A stretch of 64,000 nucleotides of DNA, from positions 558,001-622,000 of the forward strand of contig CAWFLT010000017.1 of assembly GCA_963816795.1 (NCBI GenBank). Reading direction: 5' to 3'. The notes under the pieces were generated by a model that searched no databases, was not told the DNA's origin, and was given only the letters and a program-made list of their open reading frames with translations. The position numbers and the translations under genes were made by a program. Positions 26,002 through 35,317 of this stretch are shown here, piece by piece; within the stretch, counting starts at the first letter, position 1, and each line of letters begins with the position of its first letter. The DNA is from CAWFLT01 sp963816795 (GTDB lineage Bacteria > Acidobacteriota > Vicinamibacteria > Vicinamibacterales > SCN-69-37).

Positions 26002-27129
26002 TCAGTCCGCCTCGTCCAGAACATCGACGACATAGCGATCGAATGCGTAGAGCAGGTCTTCGCGATTCGAATACGGGCCCGGCCGGTACGCCCGTGAGCT
26101 GATTCCGGCTTGCGCGAGCTCGCAGACGTGCCAGTCCTGCCGGTTGGTCATGTCCCAGAACGACGTCGCGTCCGCAAGGTCGAAGGTCGGGCGCGCTGCC
26201 TCAGCCGGATGGACCAGCCACTCGCAGACGATGCGGGTCTGGTTGGGAGCGCCGGGCCAGAGCGTGTGCGTCAGCACGTAGTCCGGATGGGGAGCGATCA
26301 GGAAGTTGGGGAAGACCGAGTAGTAGTACACGCGCCGGCGTTCCGATCCGTCCAGGCCTGGCAGCGGCTCGCGCGGAGACGTGCCGTCCATCGACATGGT
26401 CGCGATGCCGTCGTTGAGGTCCATCCGCCCGCCCATGTAGGTGGGCTGGAGCGGTTCGTTCTCACCGCTGAGGTAATGCGACAGTTTGTTCAGCGACGGA
26501 TGGAGGGTCGGACAGTGCAGGCACTCGTTGTAGTTCTGCACGATCAACTTCCAGTTCGCCTTCACGTCGTAGACGACGCGATGCGCGACCACGAGGTCGG
26601 CCATGCCCCACGACGAGAACTTCCCGGGAAGCGACGCCAGTTGCGCACGGAGCGGCGGCGCGTCGTCGGACAGGCACACGAACACAAAGCCGTCCCAGGT
26701 GTCCGCCCGTGCCGCGCCGAGCGGGAAATCTTCCCTGCTGAATCCCGGCGAGCCGTCCATGTGCGGCGCGCCGATCAGGCGGCCGTCATAGTCGTACGTC
26801 CAGGCGTGATACGGGCACTGAATGGAGCCGGCGAACGTTCCTGACACTTCAGCGCACAACTGCGTGCCGCGGTGCCGGCAGACGTTGTAGAACGCGCCGA
26901 CCCGGTCGGCATCGGTGCGGACGACGATCAGGCTGTCGCCGGCAATGTCGCAGGTGAGGTAGTCGCCGCGCCGGGGAATCTGCGACAGCCGGCCAACACC
27001 GACCCACATCCGCCGATAGAAGCGCTCGCGCTCACGTTCGAACACCGCGGCGTCGGCGTAGTAGCGCGCCGGCAAGGTGAAGGCCGTCTGCGGCAGCGTC
27101 GAGCGCGGTTTGAACGACACTGACGCCAT
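26002..27129 (-). CDS. Rieske non-heme iron oxygenase, alpha subunit
   Basis: Ring-hydroxylating-oxygenase-type alpha subunit, 375 residues. Rieske 2Fe-2S ligands: C84 and H86 in NVCRHRGTQ, C105 and H108 in QCPYHAW. Mononuclear iron: NYNECLHCPTLH with H205 and H210; a later Asp, in SFWDMTN, completes the triad. The NYNECxHCPT form resembles the group that includes glycine-betaine, choline and carnitine oxygenases rather than naphthalene dioxygenase. No reductase or ferredoxin is adjacent. The long antisense frame beyond 27129 is rejected. Confidence 0.88.
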   Translation of the reverse strand: MASVSFKPRSTLPQTAFTLPARYYADAAVFERERERFYRRMWVGVGRLSQIPRRGDYLTCDIAGDSLIVVRTDADRVGAFYNVCRHRGTQLCAEVSGTFAGSIQCPYHAWTYDYDGRLIGAPHMDGSPGFSREDFPLGAARADTWDGFVFVCLSDDAPPLRAQLASLPGKFSSWGMADLVVAHRVVYDVKANWKLIVQNYNECLHCPTLHPSLNKLSHYLSGENEPLQPTYMGGRMDLNDGIATMSMDGTSPREPLPGLDGSERRRVYYYSVFPNFLIAPHPDYVLTHTLWPGAPNQTRIVCEWLVHPAEAARPTFDLADATSFWDMTNRQDWHVCELAQAGISSRAYRPGPYSNREDLLYAFDRYVVDVLDEAD

Positions 27130-27153
27130 GATACAACCCTCCAGACTTTCATC

Positions 27154-28437
27154 ATGACGAGGCCCACGGATCCGCCGCCTCAGCTCCGCCGCGATCTCGG
27201 CAAGTGGGACCTCACCGCCATCGGCGTGAATCAGGTCATTGGCGGTGCCGTCTTCATCATGCCGGCGACGCTGGCCCTCCATCTCGGCGGGTTCAGCTGG
27301 ATCGCGGTCGGCCTCGTCGGGATTCTCGCGATGATGATCGCGCTGAACTTCGCTGAAGCGAGCAGCCGCTTCGACGGCACCGGCGGCGCGTATCTCTATA
27401 CCCGCGCGGCCTTCGGGCGATTTGTCAGCTTCGAAGTCGGCTGGATGCTCTGGGTCACCCGGGTCACGAGCTGGGCGTCGGTCATCAATGGCCTGACCGA
27501 CGCGCTGAGTTACTACTGGCCGGCGATCGCGGCAGGCGTGCCGCGTCGAGTCGTGATCTCGGTCGTGATCCTCGCCATCATGGCCATCAACGTTCGCGGG
27601 ATTCGCCAGAGCGCCACGATCGTCAATGTGCTGACGATCGGCAAGCTGCTGCCGCTGGTGGTGTTCATCGTCCTGGGCCTGCCGCACGTCGCGTTCGGCA
27701 ATCTCGATCCGACGCTGTCGGCCAGTTGGACGCAGATCTCCACGGCGGCGCTGGCGCTGATCTTCGCCTACGGTGGCTACGAGGTGATTCCGGTGCCGGC
27801 CGGAGAGGCGCGGGATCCGAAGAAGATCGTGCCCTTCGCGATGATCGCGACGATCGTCATCGTGGCGATCGTCATGACGCTGGTGCAGGTCGTGGCGATC
27901 GGAACGCTTCCCACCCTCGCCTCGTCGCGGACGCCGCTGGCGGACGCGGCGTTCTTGTTCGTCGGCGCGTCGGGCGCACTGATGATGACGGCCGGCGCGG
28001 CGGTGTCGATGACCGGCAACAACGTCGGCCAGGCCCTTTCGGGCTCGCGCAACCTCTTCGCGCTCGCCGAACAGGGCGACCTGCCTCGTTGGTTCGGACA
28101 CATCCATCCGCGCTACCGGACGCCGGACTTCGCGATCGTCTTCACGTCGCTCGTCGCGCTCGCGCTGGCGTTGACCGGGTCGTTCATCACGTTGGCGGCG
28201 ACGAGCGCTCTCGCGCGGCTCCTCGTCTACAGCGGCACGTGCGCGTCGGTGCTGGCGCTGCGCCGTGAAAGCCGCGCGCCGTTCACGATTCCTCTCGGGC
28301 CGGTCGTCCCGGCGGCCGCGCTCATCGTGTCGATCGCCATTCTCTTTGGCGCCACGAGGCTCCAGCTTCAAGTCGGGGCGTGGTTCTTCGTGGCCGGCGC
28401 CGTTCTCTATGGAGTGACTGTATGGCGAAAACGCTGA
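27154..28437 (+). CDS. APC-superfamily amino-acid permease
   Basis: Inner-membrane transporter with about twelve hydrophobic segments and the APC opening DLTAIGVNQVIGGAVFIMPA, with the unwound helix-1 glycines. FAYGGYEVIPVPAGEARDPK is the helix-6 substrate block. It takes up amino acids or polyamines; substrate not assigned. It diverges from the Rieske gene with 24 bases between the starts, so the pair may share control. The last 16 bases overlap the ATG of the phosphatase gene at 28422. Confidence 0.85.
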   Translation: MTRPTDPPPQLRRDLGKWDLTAIGVNQVIGGAVFIMPATLALHLGGFSWIAVGLVGILAMMIALNFAEASSRFDGTGGAYLYTRAAFGRFVSFEVGWMLWVTRVTSWASVINGLTDALSYYWPAIAAGVPRRVVISVVILAIMAINVRGIRQSATIVNVLTIGKLLPLVVFIVLGLPHVAFGNLDPTLSASWTQISTAALALIFAYGGYEVIPVPAGEARDPKKIVPFAMIATIVIVAIVMTLVQVVAIGTLPTLASSRTPLADAAFLFVGASGALMMTAGAAVSMTGNNVGQALSGSRNLFALAEQGDLPRWFGHIHPRYRTPDFAIVFTSLVALALALTGSFITLAATSALARLLVYSGTCASVLALRRESRAPFTIPLGPVVPAAALIVSIAILFGATRLQLQVGAWFFVAGAVLYGVTVWRKR

Positions 28438-28920
28438 CGACCTTATCCATTGTCGTGCTGCTGTCTGCTGCTGCCGGCCGCCGCGGCCGCGCAGAAGCTC
28501 GTGATCCTGACCCGTCATGCCGAACGCGCTGATGCTGGAAAGGCCGAAGAGAAGGATCCACTGCTCTCGCAAGTTGGCGAGGCGCGCGCCGCGAAGCTGG
28601 CGCTCATGCTGGCCGACTCGGGCGTGAAAGCGATCTTCGCGACCGAGTTCAGGCGGACGCAGAACACGGCGAAGCCGCTGGCGACCAAGCTGGGCCTCAC
28701 GGTCAACGTCGTGCCGGGCGCGGACACGACCGGCCTCGTCGCCCGTCTCAAGAAACAGCACGCGGCCGACGTCGTCTACATCGTCGGACATTCGGATACC
28801 GTCCCGGAAATCATCAAGGCGCTGGGCGGTCCCACCGTCACGATTCAGTCGACCGACTTCGACAATCTGTTCGTGCTCGTCCCGGCGACCGGTGCCTTCA
28901 CGCGGATCCGGTTCACGGCG
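28422..28920 (+). CDS. Exported histidine-phosphatase domain, joined to the following peptidase
   Basis: ATG at 28422 gives MAKTLTTLSIVVLLSAA, a signal peptide. One extra base near 28475 shifts the frame into AAAAAQKLVILTRHAERADA, the catalytic RHA block of phosphoglycerate-mutase-like phosphatases, followed by IFATEFRRTQNTAKPL and VVYIVGHSDTVPEIIKAL (second catalytic His). After FTRIRFTATPA there is no stop: the frame runs directly into an M14 peptidase. Whether this is a genuine fusion or the outcome of a deletion of the spacer is unclear. Confidence 0.75.
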
Positions 28921-30071
28921 ACGCCCGCGCCGACGCCCCAGGAACTGGCCGCGCTGTGGGACAAGGAGCACCTCTCGTCGCCGTTGACGCCGCTCGTCGG
29001 TCACGCCGAAGTTGCTGGACGGCTCAAGACGCTTGGCGAGGACAGCGATCTGTTCCGCTTCCGCCGCCTCGGCGAGTCGGGTGAAGGGCGGGCGATTTCG
29101 CTCGTCTCGTTCGGCAACGGCCCGTATCGCGGTGCTGCTGTGGTCGCAGATGCACGGTGACGAAGGCACGGCGACGTCGGCGCTGTTCGATCTGTACGCG
29201 TACGTGCACCGCCACCGTCGTGAGCCGCACGTGCAGCAACTCCTGAGCGCGCTCACGATACACACGCTACCGATGCTCAATCCAGACGGCGCCGAGCGCT
29301 GGCAGCGCCGGAACGCGCAGGGCCTCGACATCAACCGCGACGCGCTGCTGCTGCAGTCGCCGGAGGGCCGCATCCTCAAGGCGCTTCGCGACGAGCTCAA
29401 CCCGAAGGTCGGGTTCAACCTGCACAATCAAAGCTGGTCGACGACGGCGGGCCGGCCGCCGCAGCCGGCGGCGATCTCGCTGCTGTCCGTGGCCTACGAC
29501 GAGGCGCGGACGGTCAACGAGGGAAGGCTGCTGACGAAGCGGCTCGGCGCTGTCGTGCGCGATGCGCTCGAGCCGCTTCGCTGCGGGTCGCATGGGCCGA
29601 TACGACGACAGTTTCGAAGTGCGCGCGTTCGGCGACAACGTCACGAAGTGGGGCACGCCGGTGCTGCTCATCGAGACCGGTCCCTGGCCGGACGAGCAGC
29701 CCGATCCCGCGCTCGTGCGCCTGAACTTTCTCGCGCTCGTGAGCGCGCTCGGCGCGCTCGCTGACGGCACCGTCGCGCTCGCCGATCCCGCGCGCTACGA
29801 CACGCTGCCCGAGAACGAATCGTTCGGCTTCTACTACCTCATCAAGAATGTGACGATCAGGGTCGGCGCGGGCGTCCCGCCCTTCGTCGGGGACGTCGGC
29901 ATCAGCGCGAATCGCCGCGTCCGTCTCGTCGAGGGCGAGCGCCGGCTGTTTCTCTCGGCCTCAGTCGGCGATCTGGGTGACCTGCGCACCTACGCGGGAC
30001 TCTTCGAGATTGACGGCACCGGCAGGGTCCTGGCGCCGCTCGCGCCGGATGCGGCACCGGAGCGACCGTGA
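28921..30071 (+). CDS. M14-family metallopeptidase (two frameshifts)
   Basis: Opens with TPQELAALWDKEHLSSPLTP, typical of an acidobacterial M14 subgroup that normally begins with its own signal peptide. An extra base near 29140 must be skipped to read VLLWSQMHGDEGTATSAL (zinc HxxE in MHGDE) and LPMLNPDGAERWQRRNAQG then DINRDALLLQSPEGR. A second, near 29580, leads to AAGRMGRYDDSFEVRAFGDN and VLLIETGPWPDEQPDP, where the E of ETG is the catalytic Glu. With both corrections it is complete. No start codon of its own was found, so translation would depend on the phosphatase part. Confidence 0.75.
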
Positions 30072-30242
30072 CGATCGAGCCGATTACAGGAATGTTACAG
30101 GTTGGTAGCGCGGCGGACCTGATGCTTTTGGCGCCGGCGGGGACAGGTTATCGCGTCGAGCGCGTGTTTCTGGCACAAACCGAAGTCACGGCCAAGCCCG
30201 CCCGGTAGCAACCAGAAGCCCTCACGGTGTAGCATTTCTCCA

Positions 30243-30644
30243 GTGGACCAGACCCGCATCGTGGTGCCCGACGTCACGCGGCGAGAAGAAGACTCGACGG
30301 CCGAAGGGCGGACGCTCGACCGCATTACGGCCACTGCGCCGGACATCGAGGGCGTGTGGGCACGCGACGTCCGCGAAGGCGACTGGGTCGTTGTCCGCAC
30401 CCGCAACTCCACCTACTCGCTGGCCTCAGTCGGCAACGGCCGCTATCACGTCGTCGGCGGCTGGTTCGCCGCCGAGCAGTGCAACAACTGCCGCGTGCGC
30501 GTTGTCGGCTGCACGTGGGGCGGCACCGCGATCCACACGGGTCTCGTCGCCGCGCCCGGCATGTTCCTCGAGTTCGACAACGGCGTCCGCACCACACGCA
30601 TCCGCGAAGTGCGCCTCATGAGGGCAGGGGAGACCAGGCACTAG
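30243..30644 (+). CDS. Hypothetical protein, 133 residues
   Basis: GTG at 30243 follows TAGCAT by seven bases (leaderless pattern). The protein is soluble, beta-rich and Cys/Trp/Gly-containing: ARDVREGDWVVVRTRNSTYS, VGGWFAAEQCNNCRVRVVGC and TGLVAAPGMFLEFDNGVRTT. No family recognised. The regular alternation of hydrophobic and charged residues and conserved-looking turns support coding over the shadow frames. Confidence 0.6.
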   Translation: MDQTRIVVPDVTRREEDSTAEGRTLDRITATAPDIEGVWARDVREGDWVVVRTRNSTYSLASVGNGRYHVVGGWFAAEQCNNCRVRVVGCTWGGTAIHTGLVAAPGMFLEFDNGVRTTRIREVRLMRAGETRH

Positions 30645-30779
30645 AGCAGTGCGGTGCAGGTTAGCCGCGGTGCAGCGTGCGCCGACGACCGTCGATGCCG
30701 CGAAAGACCGCGGCCCAGCAACCCGGTGCCGCAGCTACGTTCACGCACCCCGTCCCATATAATCGCCGCGCCTTCCTCC
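30645..30779. other. Short intergenic region with a possible promoter
   Basis: CATATAATCG near 30757-30766 contains TATAAT, about sixteen bases before the permease ATG, so the permease may have its own short-leader promoter. No other structure seen. Confidence 0.35.
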
Positions 30780-32168
30780 ATGAGTGCTCCCACCCTGGAT
30801 CGCGCGATTGGCCCGGTCGCGGCGACCCTGCTGGTCATCGGCGGCATCATCGGCTCCGGCATTTTTCTCACGACCGGCATCATGGCGGCGGCGTTGCCGT
30901 CGCCGACGCTGCTGCTGGTTGCCTGGGCGGCCGGCGGACTGTTCGCGCTCGCCGGCGCGCTCAGCTACGCGGAGCTCGCCGCGATGTATCCGCGGGCCGG
31001 CGGCGTGTATGTCTATCTCAAGGAAGCGTTCGGATCGCTCCCGGCGTTCCTCTATGGGTGGGCGATGCTGCTGATCGCGCTCTCCGGCGGGGTCGCCGCC
31101 GTCGCGGTCGGATTCGCCGACTACCTGAGCTACTTCATCCCGGCGTGGTCACACGCCCACGTGCTGATCACGGTGAGGGTTGGTGATTGGGCCTGGAGCC
31201 TCTCGGCCGGGCAGCTTGTCGCCGTGGGATCGATCGTTCTGCTTGGCGGCGTCAACTATCTTGGCGTCCGTTTCGGGGCCGGCACGAACGGCGTGCTGAC
31301 GATTGCGAAGATTGCCGGGCTGGTGCTCCTGCCGATCTTCGCGCTGACCGCGGCGCGAGTCACACCGGCGTGGACGCCGATCGTGCCACCCGATCTCGGC
31401 TCGCCCCTGGTCGCCTTCGGCGTCGCGATGATTGCCGTGCTCTGGGCCAACGACGGTTTCTACTTTCTGACGTATTCGGCCGGCGAAGTCCGTGATCCGG
31501 CGCGCAATCTCCCGCGGGCATTGACGTTTGGCTTGTTGACCGTCATCGCCGTGTATCTCACGGTCAACGTCGCCTATCTCGTCGCGCTTCCGATCGACGA
31601 ACTGGCCAGGACCTCGCGCGTCGCCGAACGCGCCGCGACGGCGCTCGTCGGCGCCGCCGGCGCCACGATCGTGTCCCTCACCGTCGTCGTCTCCACGCTC
31701 GGCTGCAACGCGGCCGCGATCCTCGGCGCCTCGCGGCTGCTTTACGCCATGGCCGCAGACGGCCTGTTCTTCAAGGCGGCGGCGCGGGTGCACCCGAAGC
31801 ATCGCAGCCCGCACATCGCCATCCTCGGCCTCACGATCTGGTCGTCGCTCCTCGCGCTGTCCGGCAGCTATCAGCAACTGTTTACGTACGTCGTCTTCAC
31901 CTCGGTGCTGTTCAGCCTCCTCGGCGGCCTCGCGCTGTTCCGGCTGCGCATCAGCCGGCCCGCGGCCGAGCGTCCCTACCGCGTCTGGGGCTATCCCGTC
32001 GTGCCCGCGCTGTTCGTCCTCGGCTCTCTGTTCGTCGTGATCAACACACTTCGCGAGCGCCCCTTCGAGTCGCTGGCCGGCCTCGGCTTGTTGGCGATCG
32101 GCTTCCCGGTGTATTTGTACTGGTCTAAATCTCCAAATCTCTCAAATCCCCAAATCCTCAAATTCCTA
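30780..32168 (+). CDS. APC-superfamily amino-acid transporter running in frame into panE
   Basis: Transporter of the APC family: LDRAIGPVAATLLVIGGIIG then SGIFLTTGIM, about twelve hydrophobic segments, and YFLTYSAGEVRDPARNLPRA as the helix-6 region. ATG at 30780. The expected end is near PVYLYW; instead the frame continues through KSPNLSNPQILKFL, read from a CTCAAATCCCCAAAT repeat, directly into the ATG of the next gene with no stop. The listed end is the base before that ATG. A translational fusion, or a lost stop due to repeat insertion, are both possible. Confidence 0.8.
32126..32168 (+). repeat. TCTCCAAATC/CCCAAATCC repeat between permease and panE
   Basis: Five imperfect copies of (C)TCAAAT/CCAAAT in about 40 bases, in frame across the junction. 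A short-period repeat of a different sequence class from the CACGAAG and CACGGAG ones. Confidence 0.6.
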
Positions 32169-33108
32169 ATGCACTTCACTTTCATCGGTGCCGGCGCTGT
32201 CGGCGGTTTCTACGGAGCTCTGCTGGCGCGGCAGGGGCATGACGTCAGTTTCGTCGCGCGCGGGTGCGCATCTCGAGGCGATCCGGCAGAACGGCCTCCG
32301 CGTCGTCGGACCGCTTGGCGACTTCACGGTCAAGACCCGCGCAGACAGCGATCCGGCGCGGCTCGGCCAGGCCGACGTCGTCGTGCTGGCCGTCAAGACC
32401 TACGACAATGCCACGGCCATCCCGCTGATCGTGCCGCTGATGGGCCCGCAGACGACCGTGCTGACGCTGCAGAACGGCGTCGACAGCGCAGAGGAGGTTG
32501 CGGCCGTTGTCGGAGAGTCGGCGACTATCGGCGGCTCGACCTACGTCGCGACGGCGATCGAGGGCCCGGGGCTGATCCGGCAAACCGGCAGCCATCGGAA
32601 GGTGGTGTTCGGCGAGTACTTCTCGCAGGCGGGTCGGGTCACCGAGCGCGTGCGCGCGATCGAAGAGGCCATGATCGGCGCCGGCATCCTCGCCGAGGCC
32701 GTCGCCGACGCGCGCGAGGCGATCTGGGAGAAGTTCACTTACCTCGCGCCGTTCGCCGCGTTCACCGGTGCGGCGCGGCTGCCGATCGGCCCGATCTGGT
32801 CTGACGACTACTGCCGCGCGCTCTTCGTCGATGCCGTCGAGGAAGTGGCGCGCGTGGGCCGGGCGCACGGCATCCGTCTGCCCGACGATCAGAAACAGCG
32901 CATCGAGGAGTACGCGGGCAAGCTGCCACCGAGCACGCGATCGTCGCTGCTCATCGACCTGTCACAGGGCAAGCGGATCGAGGTGGAAGCCCTGCAGGGC
33001 AGCGTCGTCCGCCGCGGTCGCGCCGTCGGCGTGCCAACGCCGATCATCGGCGCACTCTACGCGGCGCTCAAGCTGCACGCTCAGGGCAATGGGGCAATGG
33101 GGCAATGA
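32169..33108 (+). CDS. panE: 2-dehydropantoate 2-reductase-like protein (one frameshift)
   Basis: NADPH-dependent ketopantoate reductase family (pantothenate pathway), though this family is broad. ATG at 32169 gives MHFTFIGAGAVGGFYGALLA, the nucleotide-binding fold. An extra T near 32265 must be skipped to continue HLEAIRQNGLRVVGPLGDFT. Later blocks are VLAVKTYDNATAI, TLQNGVDSAEEVA, REAIWEKFTYLAPFAAFTG (catalytic Lys) and KRIEVEALQGSVVRRGRAVG. The last residues QGNGAMGQ and the stop codon are read from a GGGGCAATG repeat. Three hundred residues when corrected. Confidence 0.8.
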
Positions 33109-33188
33109 GGCACATGAGGCAATGGGGGAAGCATGGCATGAAGGTTGTCATTGCCCCATTCACACATTGCCGCATTGCCTCATTGCTG
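33085..33188. repeat. GGGGCAATG repeat with inverted copies
   Basis: Three or four GGGGCAATG/GGCAATGAG units (33085-33130) face CATTGCCCCATT, CATTGCCGCATTGCCTCATT units (33151-33185). It lies between two convergent genes and supplies the panE tail; it could fold into a long hairpin acting as a terminator for both. Confidence 0.65.
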
Positions 33189-33200
33189 CAACGCCGCTGT

Positions 33201-34898
33201 TCAGCGTGCGAAGCGCGATGACTGCAGCGTCACATCTGCTCTGGCCCACGCCTTGTCGAGCCGCTTCTGCACGATGTCTGCCTGCTCGGTCTTGCCCTGC
33301 GCTCTGAGGGCCTGAACGACGCCGACGAGTGACCAGCCGTTGTCGGGGAAGCGCTTCAAATCGTCCCAATACACGGTGGCGGCCTCGGCCGGCCGCCCGG
33401 CCTGCAGCAGCACGGCACCGAGGAGCTGGCGCGGCGGCAGCATGGTTTCCGACGGCTCGGTATAGACAAGTCCGTCTTCCAGGCGAACCGCGCGCTCGAG
33501 ATGCGCGATCGCCGCGTCGTACTGGCTTCGCGCCGCCGCGATCTCTCCCGCGAGCATCGCCGGCGCGACGGCGAGCACCGCGGCGGCGGTGTTCGGCGAG
33601 AACAACGGCGAGTCGAGCGACTTGTCGCTGAGGATCTGACGGACGCGGTCGAGCTCCTTCTCGGCCTGGGCGAGCTCGTTCTTCCCGACGTAGGCCATGC
33701 CGCGCGCGAAGTGGTAGGTGCCGACGAGGAAAGGCGGGCCGTCGGCTGGCGCCGGTTCGCTCAACATCTCATCCCATCGGCCGAATCGAATGAGCGCGTA
33801 GTACGGCACGACCTTGAACGCGGCCAGCAGCGGCAACTGCTTCAGCGTCTCGGCATCGACTTTCGACGCGGTCTTTCTGGCGGCGTCGATCGCGAGCTTG
33901 CTCTGCCCGTCGAAGGTCGCCGCGAACCAGAGGAAATGCAGGTTGTGCGGGTAGTAGCCAAGCGGATACAGCCCCTGCGCGCGGCACTGCGTGATGTAGT
34001 CCTCGTCGGCCGCGATGGCCAGCTCGTTGCTCCTGATGGCGTCTGCGTACCGGCCGACGCGCTGATAAATGTGCGCCGGCATGTGCACGAGATGGCCAGC
34101 CGCCGGCGAAAGCGGCAGGAGCCGATCCGCAGCGAGCTCCGCCTTCTTCGGTTCCATCGATTCCATGAGGTGGATATAGAGGTGCAGCGCGCCTGGATGA
34201 CGTGGGTTGCGGGCCATGACGCGCTCGATGATCGTCACCGCTTCAGCCACGCCCTCGTACGGCCGGCCATCGCGCATCCAGTAGCCCCAGGGCCGCAGAT
34301 CCATCACCGACTCGACATAGAGCGTGGCGATGTCGTTGTCGGCCGGGAACTGCAGGTGCACCTTCTTCATCGCCGCCGCGTACGACTGATCCCTGGCGAG
34401 CCGATCTTCCGGCTTGCCGGTATACCGTTGAGCCAGGGCGTCGATGAGTGCGCGCTCGCGGAGCGACGCGCCGGCCTTGAGCGAGACGGCTTTCTGCATC
34501 GCCGCGTACGCCGGCGCCTCGTCGGTCGGCTCCATCGCGGCGTTGATGTTCGGGCCGAGCACGAGCGCCTGCCCCCACTGGGCCATCGCGAGATTCGGAT
34601 CCAGCCGCGCGGCTTCGCGGAAGGCGCGGCCTGCCTCTGCGTGGTTGAACGCGTACGACAGATTCAGGCCCTGGTTGATGAACAACTGCGCGCGCGGGCT
34701 CTTCGTCGAGACCGGAAACACGTGCGTGCCAAGCTTCTGCAAACGCGGTGCGAGCTGGCCGGTCGGCGACGCCTGCATGAGCTCCGTCGCTGAGGCCACG
34801 TAGTGTTTGTGCCCGCCCGTCTGTGCCTGTGGCGCGACCGAGGACTGCGCGATCAGGGCCCCGCCGACCGCGACGGCCATCGCCGTTTTCACTTTCAT
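33201..34898 (-). CDS. Exported TPR protein
   Basis: Predicted secreted protein of 565 residues with tetratricopeptide-type helical repeats. ATG at 34898 (GGAG eight bases upstream) gives MKVKTAMAVAVGGALIAQSS, a signal peptide; ATG at 34940 is an alternative. TPR-like stretches include AFNHAEAGRAFREAARLDPN, GVAEAVTIIERVMARNPRHP then GALHLYIHLME, YADAIRSNELAIAADEDY and LERAVRLEDGLVYTEPSETM. HMPAHIYQRVGRY is conserved in this acidobacterial group. Function unknown; likely a scaffold in the periplasm. Confidence 0.85.
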   Translation of the reverse strand: MKVKTAMAVAVGGALIAQSSVAPQAQTGGHKHYVASATELMQASPTGQLAPRLQKLGTHVFPVSTKSPRAQLFINQGLNLSYAFNHAEAGRAFREAARLDPNLAMAQWGQALVLGPNINAAMEPTDEAPAYAAMQKAVSLKAGASLRERALIDALAQRYTGKPEDRLARDQSYAAAMKKVHLQFPADNDIATLYVESVMDLRPWGYWMRDGRPYEGVAEAVTIIERVMARNPRHPGALHLYIHLMESMEPKKAELAADRLLPLSPAAGHLVHMPAHIYQRVGRYADAIRSNELAIAADEDYITQCRAQGLYPLGYYPHNLHFLWFAATFDGQSKLAIDAARKTASKVDAETLKQLPLLAAFKVVPYYALIRFGRWDEMLSEPAPADGPPFLVGTYHFARGMAYVGKNELAQAEKELDRVRQILSDKSLDSPLFSPNTAAAVLAVAPAMLAGEIAAARSQYDAAIAHLERAVRLEDGLVYTEPSETMLPPRQLLGAVLLQAGRPAEAATVYWDDLKRFPDNGWSLVGVVQALRAQGKTEQADIVQKRLDKAWARADVTLQSSRFAR

Positions 34899-35013
34899 GA
34901 ACCGCTCCAGGAGCGCTGTCACGATGCGGGTGTTGGACATGGGCCAATTCTAGCCACAAGTCACGGAAGGATTTGCCCCCTGGCCCTCAGGTTGGTTCAA
35001 AATACTCCTGCCC

Positions 35014-35310
35014 GTGCTTCCTGACAAATCTCCAATCGAGCGTGGGCGTGTGCTCGTCACGCGGGCCGGCCTCAGCGTCATTACGGCCCTCTTTCTGATC
35101 GGCTTGATCGTCGCGGGCGCAGGCTGGCCGGATCGGGCCACGCCGTTGTTTCTCAGCGGGTCGATCCTGCTCGTCCTGATGCCCGTCATCGGCATTGCCG
35201 CGGCGCTGGCCGAAGAAATACGGCGCCGCGAGTGGTTGTTTGCGATGGCCGCAGGCATCGTGCTCATCTTCATCGGCTTCAGTTTCGGCGTGAAGCTGGT
35301 GTGGGGATGA
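35014..35310 (+). CDS. DUF1634 membrane protein
   Basis: Ninety-eight residues with three hydrophobic segments (GLSVITALFLIGLIVAGAGW, LFLSGSILLVLMPVIGIAAA and FAMAAGIVLIFIGFSFGVKL). This matches DUF1634, which is commonly encoded next to TauE/SafE exporters, as here. The GTG start at 35014 follows AATACT by seven bases, a leaderless-type spacing. It likely works with the exporter in sulfur-oxyanion transport, an inference from pairing only. Confidence 0.75.
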   Translation: MLPDKSPIERGRVLVTRAGLSVITALFLIGLIVAGAGWPDRATPLFLSGSILLVLMPVIGIAAALAEEIRRREWLFAMAAGIVLIFIGFSFGVKLVWG

Positions 35311-35317
35311 GCGGCTC

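Noticed and set aside
27130..29427. Long minus-strand frame giving a protein of over 1100 residues
   Set aside because: Only the part up to 27129 shows family motifs (Rieske). The rest is Arg/Asp/His-rich low-complexity and lies antisense to the permease and phosphatase-peptidase genes; high GC keeps such frames open.
33085..33188. CRISPR-like array of GGGGCAATG units
   Set aside because: Units are about nine bases with no unique spacers and no cas genes; it is a short-period repeat with inverted copies.
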